From positions 1 to 21,788 of IMG/VR virus record IMGVR_UViG_3300021197_000909: 21,788 nt of DNA, one strand, 5' to 3'. This document shows, in pieces, positions 1 through 4,542 of this stretch. Position numbers and translations under genes: made by a program. This DNA comes from a virus. Under the pieces are notes generated by a model. It saw nothing but the letters and a program-made list of their open reading frames with translations, was not told the DNA's origin and did not search any database. The stretch's first letter is position 1, and each line of letters opens with the position of its first letter.

Positions 1-156
1 GACACTATGATTCAAGATTTGTGGGATTTTCATTTTCATAGTATGTCGTTAACTGAACTTGTCGAGTTAGCTAAAAAACAACACGATTATAACTTGAGAA
101 AAAAAGAACCAACAGAGCTAATTGACCAATACAAACAGGTGTTTGGTAATTGGTAA
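1..156 (+). CDS. Hypothetical small protein, possibly 5'-truncated
   Basis: An open frame runs from the first base of the window to a TAA at 154-156. The first ATG in frame is at position 7, giving 49 residues, but the frame stays open to the window edge, so the true start may lie outside. The product is charged (Lys/Glu/Gln-rich second half, ending in FGNW) and looks helical. I recognise no family. The next gene on the same strand starts at 230, after a hairpin at 166-199. That a codirectional chain of early mini-genes follows supports it being real, but no ribosome binding site can be judged from six upstream bases. Confidence 0.45.
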   Translation, partial: DTMIQDLWDFHFHSMSLTELVELAKKQHDYNLRKKEPTELIDQYKQVFGNW

Positions 157-165
157 TCAAAAGAA

Positions 166-199
166 CCTCTGTAGGGTACCTTAAAACGCTCTACAGAGG
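166..199 (+). other. Intergenic stem-loop (perfect 9-bp stem)
   Basis: CCTCTGTAG at 166-174 is exactly complementary to CTACAGAGG at 191-199. Three more inner pairs (two of them G-U) extend it to 12 bp around a loop of about 10 nt. It lies just after the stop at 156 and before the Shine-Dalgarno of the gene at 230. The downstream bases are A/T-rich but are not an uninterrupted T-run, so it is either a weak terminator or an RNA processing/stability hairpin. Confidence 0.5.
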
Positions 200-229
200 G
201 CATTTAAAATTTATTTAGGAGTAGAATTA

Positions 230-400
230 ATGAGATGCAGAATTTGCAATACAAAATTAAAGGATTCGGAGTTGTCAAAAAAGGACAGTAGGGGTAATTT
301 CTTGGAGACATGCGGAAATTGCATGGCTTCGGTGTACGAAAGTTTAGATGATTTTACACCTTTTTTAAAAGATATTGAAAAACCACTTGACACGGATTAA
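230..400 (+). CDS. Zinc-ribbon microprotein (56 aa)
   Basis: ATG at 230 is preceded by AGGAG at 217-221, a good ribosome binding site at 8-nt spacing. The product has two CxxC knuckles, Cys3/Cys6 (CRIC) and Cys28/Cys31 (CGNC), with about 20 residues between them. That is the usual spacing of a zinc ribbon, followed by an acidic helical tail. A zinc-bound fold is likely and binding to DNA, RNA or a host protein is plausible, but nothing shows the target. A minus-strand open frame overlapping this gene is a shadow. The promoter at 387-415 overlaps its last codons. Confidence 0.7.
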   Translation: MRCRICNTKLKDSELSKKDSRGNFLETCGNCMASVYESLDDFTPFLKDIEKPLDTD

Positions 401-415
401 AACTATCATTAGTAT
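387..415 (+). promoter_or_regulatory. Sigma70-like promoter upstream of the 497 gene
   Basis: TTGACA at 387-392 (perfect -35) is followed after 17 bases by TAGTAT at 410-415 (4/6 match to the -10). A better -10 hexamer, TATACT at 413-418, would need a 20-bp spacer. It starts in the last codons of the preceding gene and fires into the gene-free gap before 497. Confidence 0.5.
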
Positions 416-483
416 ACTTAAGTAGTCAAGAGTTATTAACCTTAATCTTTACACTTAAAGTTAATTACTTAAGAATACTTAAG
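415..483. repeat. Three TACTTAAG repeats in the early intergenic gap
   Basis: The octamer TACTTAAG occurs at 415-422, 466-473 and 476-483, with a related ACTTAAAG at 453-460. The last two copies are exactly 10 bases apart, one helical turn. The first overlaps the -10/start region of the promoter at 387-415. The core CTTAAG is a palindrome. This layout suits binding sites for a regulator, but no binding protein can be named. Confidence 0.45.
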
Positions 484-496
484 AAGAGAGGATATT

Positions 497-664
497 ATGT
501 CTATTACTAAAAAGAAAAAACTTAACGGATGGAAAGTTAGGAATCCAGAGAAAGTAGTTCTTGACAAATACTACCATCCTAAGGTATTTAAGTCTAAAAA
601 GATTGGTCTCAGAGCTAAGGAAGCCGATCAAGAAGTAAAAGATTATTTAGAGGGTAAAATATAA
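497..664 (+). CDS. Small basic protein of unknown function (55 aa)
   Basis: ATG at 497 follows an AGAGAGGA ribosome binding site. The stop TAA at 662-664 shares its last A with the ATG of the next gene (TAATG), so the two are probably translationally coupled. The product is Lys-rich at the N-terminus (KKKK at residues 5-8), has a central 'DKYYHPKVFKSKK' segment and ends in a charged helix. No known motif or family was recognised. It is the first gene after the promoter and the TACTTAAG repeats, so it may be among the earliest expressed. Confidence 0.65.
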   Translation: MSITKKKKLNGWKVRNPEKVVLDKYYHPKVFKSKKIGLRAKEADQEVKDYLEGKI

Positions 665-1284
665 TGAACATATTCTATTTAGATAAATCATTTGCAAAAT
701 CAGCAAAGTATCATTGTGATAAGCATGTAGTCAAAATGATATTAGAAACTGCACAGCTACTGTCTACTGCACATAGAGAATTAGATGGCGATGAGTATGC
801 AGACAGCATGGGCTTATACAAAGCAACACACAAAAATCATCCATCTGCTGTGTGGGTACGTTCTAAAAAAGAATCATATGATTGGACTTACATGTTATTT
901 GTAAAATTATGTGAAGAGTACACAAGACGTTATCACAAGGAACATAAGTCTTCGAGACTGATACCGTGGCTTTTAGTGGCTCCAGAGAATATAGAGCCGT
1001 ATGATTGGTCTTCTATAAAAGATTTTGTACCGCCACCGCAATGTATGCCAGATGAATACAAACATAAAGATACTGTCACAGCGTATCGTAATTATTACAA
1101 AGGTGAGAAAGCGTATTTCGCAAAGTGGAATTATTCTCAAGTACCCCAATGGTGGGCAGATGATGATTATATTTACGATATAAAATGTGAAAATTGTGGA
1201 GACATGACTAATGCTTACGAAGCTTTTATTGTAGGTGATGAATACTTTTGTTGCGACTGTTGCCCAGATGACTATGGAGAATAA
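664..1284 (+). CDS. Conserved phage protein of unknown function with C-terminal zinc ribbon
   Basis: 206 aa. The N-terminus holds a dense conserved-looking block, 'YHCDKHVVKMILETAQLL' at about residues 17-34. It is followed by 'THKNHPSAVWVR' and 'PPQCMPDEYKHKD', then 'AYRNYYKGEKAYFAKW'. I recall this pattern from a widespread family of phage proteins with no proven function. The His/Asp/Lys-rich N-terminal block and the PPxxMP motif suggest an enzyme, but no catalytic assignment is safe. An added C-terminal part carries Cys175/Cys178 and a CCxCC cluster at 196-200, a probable zinc ribbon that fits the other zinc-ribbon genes nearby. The start overlaps the preceding stop by one base. Confidence 0.8.
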   Translation: MNIFYLDKSFAKSAKYHCDKHVVKMILETAQLLSTAHRELDGDEYADSMGLYKATHKNHPSAVWVRSKKESYDWTYMLFVKLCEEYTRRYHKEHKSSRLIPWLLVAPENIEPYDWSSIKDFVPPPQCMPDEYKHKDTVTAYRNYYKGEKAYFAKWNYSQVPQWWADDDYIYDIKCENCGDMTNAYEAFIVGDEYFCCDCCPDDYGE

Positions 1285-1286
1285 AC

Positions 1287-1373
1287 ATGGGTAAATTTTT
1301 TTGGGTTGCAATGCACATAATTACGTGTACAATGATCTGCATAGGAAACGCTAGAGTAATGGGGTGGTTATGA
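1287..1373 (+). CDS. Tiny membrane peptide (28 aa)
   Basis: ATG at 1287 lies 2 bases after the preceding stop, with GGAGA just upstream inside the end of that gene. The product is almost entirely hydrophobic: FFWVAMHIITCTMICIG forms one possible transmembrane helix, followed by a short polar and then apolar end (NARVMGWL). The stop overlaps the next start as ATGA. Position, ribosome binding site and coupling support translation. The function is unknown; small single-span peptides in early phage regions often act on host membrane proteins, but that is only analogy. Confidence 0.5.
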   Translation: MGKFFWVAMHIITCTMICIGNARVMGWL

Positions 1374-1519
1374 ACTGTTGGCACTGTAACACTGAGTTAA
1401 TTTGGGGTGGTGACCAAGATATAGATGATGAATTTTATGTCATGGTTACTAACTTGACTTGTCCTAAATGTGAGAGTATAGTGGATGTCTATTATCCAAA
1501 GGAGAAAGAAGATGACTGA
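1370..1519 (+). CDS. Zinc-ribbon microprotein, MNCWHC type (49 aa)
   Basis: ATG at 1370 overlaps the upstream TGA (ATGA). The product has Cys3/Cys6 (CWHC) and Cys31/Cys34 (CPKC) separated by an acidic loop (GGDQDIDDEF) and a short beta-like segment 'YVMVTNLT'. It ends in VDVYYPKEK. I recognise this as a recurrent small protein of marine phages, usually left as hypothetical. The fold is a one-zinc ribbon and the role is unknown. A sigma70-like promoter (1454-1482) sits in its second half. Confidence 0.75.
   Translation: MNCWHCNTELIWGGDQDIDDEFYVMVTNLTCPKCESIVDVYYPKEKEDD
1454..1482 (+). promoter_or_regulatory. Sigma70-like promoter inside the 1370 gene
   Basis: TTGACT (1454-1459, 5/6), a 17-bp spacer, then TATAGT (1477-1482, 5/6). 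It lies about 30 bases before the start at 1512 and would serve the following mini-genes. Confidence 0.45.
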
Positions 1520-1568
1520 AGTGTTTAAACAGTCTCTTAATTATAAGATACAGGAGTATCCTAAATGA
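1512..1568 (+). CDS. Possible 18-residue peptide or translational coupler
   Basis: ATG at 1512 has a strong AAGGAG ribosome binding site about 7 bases upstream. It overlaps the previous gene by 8 bases, and its TGA overlaps the next ATG (ATGA, 1565-1568). The peptide MTEVFKQSLNYKIQEYPK has no recognisable domain. It may be a real microprotein or a leader whose translation carries ribosomes to the 1565 gene. Confidence 0.35.
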   Translation: MTEVFKQSLNYKIQEYPK

Positions 1569-1702
1569 ATCCAGAATTTGAAGAGGAGTTAATAGGTTTG
1601 TTGGTAAAATATTACGGAACAAATTTTATTTATAGCAGTGACCCAGAGAGAAAAGGTCATTACATTAGACTTAATGTATGGGAGGAGGAAGAGAATGAGT
1701 AA
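1565..1702 (+). CDS. Small acidic protein (45 aa)
   Basis: ATG at 1565 is preceded by CAGGAG and overlaps the stop of the 18-residue frame. The product starts with an acidic helix (NPEFEEELIGLL), has a short middle (YGTNFIYSSDPERKG) and ends in EEEENE. No family was recognised. The GGAGGAGGAAGAG that encodes its acidic tail is also the ribosome binding site for the next gene at 1695, which explains both the overlap and the tail composition. Confidence 0.5.
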   Translation: MNPEFEEELIGLLVKYYGTNFIYSSDPERKGHYIRLNVWEEEENE

Positions 1703-1826
1703 TATACCCTTGATACACAAGCAACGTTTGTTGCAAAAGATTTACAGAAATGTAAAACTTGATAAGAGAGTCTTGACATACGAAAAGAAACCTATTACAC
1801 TGAAACGTGTAGATATAAAAGTTTAG
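1695..1826 (+). CDS. Small basic protein (43 aa)
   Basis: The start is placed at ATG 1695 (MSNIPLIHKQ), directly behind a strong purine-rich ribosome binding site (GGAGGAGG). The frame is open further upstream to 1638, but that extension overlaps the acidic protein at 1565 and lacks its own binding site. The product is strongly basic (many Lys/Arg, KKPITLKRVDIKV at the end), so nucleic-acid binding is possible. No family was recognised. It overlaps the previous gene by 8 bases. Confidence 0.55.
   Translation: MSNIPLIHKQRLLQKIYRNVKLDKRVLTYEKKPITLKRVDIKV
1773..1801 (+). promoter_or_regulatory. Sigma70-like promoter upstream of the 1837 gene
   Basis: TTGACA (1773-1778, 6/6), a 17-bp spacer, then TACACT (1796-1801, 4/6). 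It ends 35 bases before the ATG at 1837. Confidence 0.4.
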
Positions 1827-1836
1827 AGGTGACGAG

Positions 1837-2049
1837 ATGAAAGTTTATTTAGTTTTACAACATGACGGTTTTGAGTATTCCCATGTAGCAGGAGTATTCG
1901 AGAGTGAGGATTTAGCAGAAGAAGCTAGAGACCTCTACACAAGCAGTGACCAAGGACTTATGTTAAATTTTTATGTCAAAGAATTTAATGTTGAAAAAAG
2001 TCTTGACAGTCATTTTCCCTACGTATATACTACAGAAGAGTTACATTAA
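1837..2049 (+). CDS. Small conserved phage protein (70 aa)
   Basis: ATG at 1837 has AGAGGTGACGAG just upstream. The N-terminus 'MKVYLVLQHDG' followed by 'VAGVFESEDLAEEA' looks like a beta strand, a loop and a helix. This is the pattern of small phage proteins in which a 'YxVxxxG ... VFxxxxxAxxxA' core is conserved (DUF7336-like, from memory and unsure). The rest has no catalytic motif. The best promoter of the region (2003-2031) overlaps its 3' end and drives the SSB gene downstream. Confidence 0.7.
   Translation: MKVYLVLQHDGFEYSHVAGVFESEDLAEEARDLYTSSDQGLMLNFYVKEFNVEKSLDSHFPYVYTTEELH
2003..2031 (+). promoter_or_regulatory. Strong sigma70-like promoter for the SSB gene
   Basis: TTGACA (2003-2008, 6/6), exactly 17 bp, then TATACT (2026-2031, 5/6). 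It lies inside the end of the 1837 gene, 35 bases before the SSB start at 2067. It is one of the two best promoter matches in the window. Confidence 0.65.
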
Positions 2050-2066
2050 CCAATAGGAGTTTAGAC

Positions 2067-2447
2067 ATGATTACAGAAGGCGTAGTAGCATTTAGCAATT
2101 TATCCGAGACAGAGAAGTACAATGGTCAAGACACAGGTAAGTTTTCCATTGTGTTGACCCTTGAGGAAGACGAGGCTGGAAAGCTTTCGGATGCTGGTGT
2201 AAATGTTAAAGAGTACAAGAACCAACCACAGCGTAAGTTTGTGACAAAGTTTCCAGACTTTCCAGTAATGGATGCTGAGGGAGAGGTGATTGCGAAACAC
2301 ATACCGTATGGTTCTAAAGTACGTGTGTTGTGGGAGCCGAGCAAGCCACACCCGACCCACGGTGTTGCTCCGTACTTTAAGAAGATTAAAGTGCTTGAGT
2401 TAGCTACCCATGAGGGCGCAATGGCTGACGGTGATGAAGAGTTTTAA
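2067..2447 (+). CDS. Single-stranded DNA-binding protein, T7 gp2.5-like
   Basis: 126 aa with ATG at 2067 behind AATAGGAG. The body reads as an OB-fold protein with alternating strands (VVAFSNL, KFSIVLTL, RKFVTKF, SKVRVLWEP, PYFKKIKVLEL). It ends in an acidic tail, MADGDEEF, with a terminal Phe. In T7 gp2.5 an acidic tail with a C-terminal aromatic residue is needed for contact with the polymerase and helicase. At 126 aa it is shorter than T7 gp2.5 (232 aa) and closer to the short SSBs of marine podoviruses. Its place directly before primase-helicase, with its own promoter and terminator, suits a protein needed in large amounts. Confidence 0.8.
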   Translation: MITEGVVAFSNLSETEKYNGQDTGKFSIVLTLEEDEAGKLSDAGVNVKEYKNQPQRKFVTKFPDFPVMDAEGEVIAKHIPYGSKVRVLWEPSKPHPTHGVAPYFKKIKVLELATHEGAMADGDEEF

Positions 2448-2465
2448 CCCTCGTTGACTTAACTA

Positions 2466-2498
2466 GGAGCCTAGGGTAAAACCTAGGTTCCGCTTTTT
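2466..2498 (+). terminator. Rho-independent terminator after SSB
   Basis: A 10-bp stem (GGAGCCTAGG at 2466-2475 with CCTAGGTTCC at 2482-2491, one G-U pair) has a 6-nt loop and is followed by GC and five T (2494-2498). It separates the SSB gene from primase-helicase and would keep the strong SSB promoter from fully reading into the replication genes. Confidence 0.8.
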
Positions 2499-2513
2499 AA
2501 CAAGGAGATTATT

Positions 2514-4160
2514 TTGTTGCAAAAAGTTTCTAAAGTTACAGGCAAGAGTGCGTGTCCTAAGTGTCGAGAGAGTGGTAACGACAGATCAGGAGATAATTTA
2601 GTTTCCTATGATGACGGACACAAATACTGTTATGCTTGTAATTACACAGTGTTTAAACAGGATGCCTTTGAGCAACCTAAAATAATTAAAACAAAACGAG
2701 GATTTGAAATGTCAGGTGTAAGTGGTGCTATAAAAGATAGACGTATATCGGAAAGCATTGTAAGAAAGTTTGGAGTTACTCTGGAGAAGAACGCAGATGG
2801 TAGTGTTGATAAACATCATTATCCGTATCATGACAAAGATACAGGAGAGGCGGTAGGTACAAAAGTCCGTACAGTAGCAACTAAGAATTTCCACGCTACA
2901 GGGACACTAGAGAATACTGGATTGTTCGGACAACAAATATGGCGAGAGGGTGGTAAATTTGTCACAGTAGTTGAGGGTGAGTTAGATGCCCTAGCGGTGG
3001 CAGAGATGTTTGACGGTAAGTGGCCCGTGGTATCAATCAAGACAGGTTCCGCTGGAGCATTGAAGGACATCAAAGCTAACCTAGAGTGGCTAGAAACTTT
3101 TGAAAATGTTGTGATCTGTTTTGATATGGACGATGCTGGAAAGAAAGCAGTAGATAGCATACTACCGTTGTTCTCTCATAACAAAGCAAAGGTTGTTTCT
3201 CTCCCTCTTAAGGATGCTGGAGAAATGTTACAGGCCAGTAGAGTTCAAGAGTTCGTGAGTTCATGGTGGGACGCTAAACCCTACAGACCAGTAGGAGTAG
3301 TGTCGTTCGGTGACGAGGAGTGTTGGGATGCTTTCATCAAACGTGGCACAGAGGAGATCATACCTTTACCAGATGCCTATGGGTCATTAAATGTAATGAT
3401 GAATGGTGGTCTAGCCACAGGTGAGGTCACTGTGATAGGTGCTTTAACTTCAATCGGTAAAACCACAATGGTATTTAATCTCCTTTACGACATGGTGTTA
3501 CAATCAAATAAAAAGATTGGTGCAGTGTTGTTAGAGTCAGACCTAGGTGAGACCATTGAGAAGATTGTATCGTTACATAGTGGTGAGAACATTAGTATAG
3601 TCCCATCAGAAACTAGGGATAACTCTTTATACCGTGACTTCTACGATGACTTCAAAAGTAAATCTAATGTGCATATACTGAAACACCTAGGTTTCTCTGA
3701 TGTTGATGCGTTGTTCTCTAAGATGAGGTGGATGGCTGTGGGTGATGACTGTGATGTTATTCTTCTTGACCCTTTACATGCAGCAGTCAGATCAAATGAG
3801 AATGGACAGATAGATGAGTTCATGGATAGATGTCTTAAGTTAGCTAAGGAGACAGGAGTATCTATTGTTATCGTGTCACACATGAGGAAGCCTAACGTCA
3901 AAGACCCACACGATGTCAACGAGTACGACATGAAGGGGTCAGGATCGATCAATCAGATAGCTTTTAACACAATCTTACTAAGTCGTGACAAGATGTCTGA
4001 GGATCAGTACACTAGAAATTCCACTAAGGTACAGCTAGTGAAGTGTCGTAGGACAGGACGCACTGGACACGCTGGATGGTTGTACTATGAGGAAGGCACA
4101 GGGCGTATGGTTGCTGGTGTGGAACCTAAAGTAAAGGCGGTAGAAGATGAGGAGTTTTGA
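2514..4160 (+). CDS. Bifunctional DNA primase-helicase, T7 gp4-like
   Basis: 548 aa. It unwinds DNA at the fork and makes lagging-strand primers. In order: a zinc-binding domain (Cys14/Cys17 CPKC and Cys39/Cys42 CYAC); a TOPRIM primase core (VVEGELD with Glu154; CFDMDDAG with Asp204/Asp206); and a RecA-type hexameric helicase. The helicase shows Walker A GALTSIGKTT at 309-318, Walker B VILLDP with Asp419, SHMRKP with His456, and arginine-finger motif CRRTGRTG with Arg512. The tail VEDEEF ends in Phe, as in T7 gp4, where the acidic Phe-ended tail docks on the polymerase. The start is TTG at 2514, 6 bases after AAGGAG; no in-frame ATG lies upstream and the next one (2709) would delete the zinc domain. 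The 3' end overlaps the HNH gene by 14 bases. Confidence 0.95.
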   Translation: MLQKVSKVTGKSACPKCRESGNDRSGDNLVSYDDGHKYCYACNYTVFKQDAFEQPKIIKTKRGFEMSGVSGAIKDRRISESIVRKFGVTLEKNADGSVDKHHYPYHDKDTGEAVGTKVRTVATKNFHATGTLENTGLFGQQIWREGGKFVTVVEGELDALAVAEMFDGKWPVVSIKTGSAGALKDIKANLEWLETFENVVICFDMDDAGKKAVDSILPLFSHNKAKVVSLPLKDAGEMLQASRVQEFVSSWWDAKPYRPVGVVSFGDEECWDAFIKRGTEEIIPLPDAYGSLNVMMNGGLATGEVTVIGALTSIGKTTMVFNLLYDMVLQSNKKIGAVLLESDLGETIEKIVSLHSGENISIVPSETRDNSLYRDFYDDFKSKSNVHILKHLGFSDVDALFSKMRWMAVGDDCDVILLDPLHAAVRSNENGQIDEFMDRCLKLAKETGVSIVIVSHMRKPNVKDPHDVNEYDMKGSGSINQIAFNTILLSRDKMSEDQYTRNSTKVQLVKCRRTGRTGHAGWLYYEEGTGRMVAGVEPKVKAVEDEEF

Positions 4161-4542
4161 TATAAAGGGTAAAGTAAATAGATCAGAATATTTAAGAAAA
4201 AGAACTGGTTACGCTTGCGAAGTTTGCGGAGAAAAATACCCAGAAGAACTTTTAGAACTACATCATCCAGAAGGTGTGAAAAAGGAACGGAATTTTGACT
4301 CCCATACGTGGAGAAAAATAAAACAGGAAGTTATTGACGAAGCAGATAAATGTGTTATACTGTGTAGTAACTGTCACAAGCTTGAGCATATAGCGTTAAG
4401 AAAGGGTGAGACTTTAATCAATGACAAAGAAGCTTATTCTAGATATAGAAACCACCGCTTTTCCAGTTACAAAGGTTTGGATGATCGGGACGAAAGACAT
4501 ACAAACGGGGACGAAGAAGAATTTCCTTGCGCCCCTATCTGA
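4147..4542 (+). CDS. HNH endonuclease, probably a free-standing homing-type nuclease
   Basis: 131 aa. The HNH core is complete: CEVC (Cys24/Cys27), ELHH (His39/His40) and CSNCHKLEH (Cys73, Cys76, His77, His81), giving the metal site and the zinc-binding knuckles. The N-terminal 'NRSEYLRKRTGYACEVC' is typical of phage HNH proteins. It starts 14 bases inside primase-helicase and runs 122 bases into DNA polymerase in another frame. Residues 92-131 therefore use the polymerase exonuclease coding DNA and lie outside the nuclease core. Insertion between two essential replication genes is the usual behaviour of a selfish homing nuclease. A promoter (4334-4361) inside it could serve the polymerase. 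Confidence 0.85.
   Translation: MRSFDIKGKVNRSEYLRKRTGYACEVCGEKYPEELLELHHPEGVKKERNFDSHTWRKIKQEVIDEADKCVILCSNCHKLEHIALRKGETLINDKEAYSRYRNHRFSSYKGLDDRDERHTNGDEEEFPCAPI
4334..4361 (+). promoter_or_regulatory. Sigma70-like promoter inside the HNH gene, upstream of polymerase
   Basis: TTGACG (4334-4339, 5/6), a 16-bp spacer, then TATACT (4356-4361, 5/6). It lies 60 bases before the polymerase ATG at 4421. Its -10 region TGTGTTATACTG matches 11 of 12 bases of the promoter at 8156-8183. Confidence 0.45.

Noticed and set aside
166-199. Hairpin as a clear rho-independent terminator
   Set aside because: The stem is good but the following bases are mixed A/T and not a T-run, so it was kept only as a stem-loop.
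211-393. 60-codon open frame on the minus strand
   Set aside because: It lies antisense to the zinc-ribbon gene 230-400, which has a good ribosome binding site and paired CxxC motifs.
973-1311. 112-codon open frame on the minus strand
   Set aside because: Antisense to the conserved 206-aa protein; hydrophobic and Ile/Cys-rich as shadow frames are.
1638-1694. Upstream extension of the 43-aa gene
   Set aside because: Overlaps the 1565 gene and lacks a binding site; ATG 1695 has GGAGGAGG directly upstream.
2100-2360. Two minus-strand frames opposite SSB
   Set aside because: Both are antisense to a recognised SSB gene with its own promoter and terminator.
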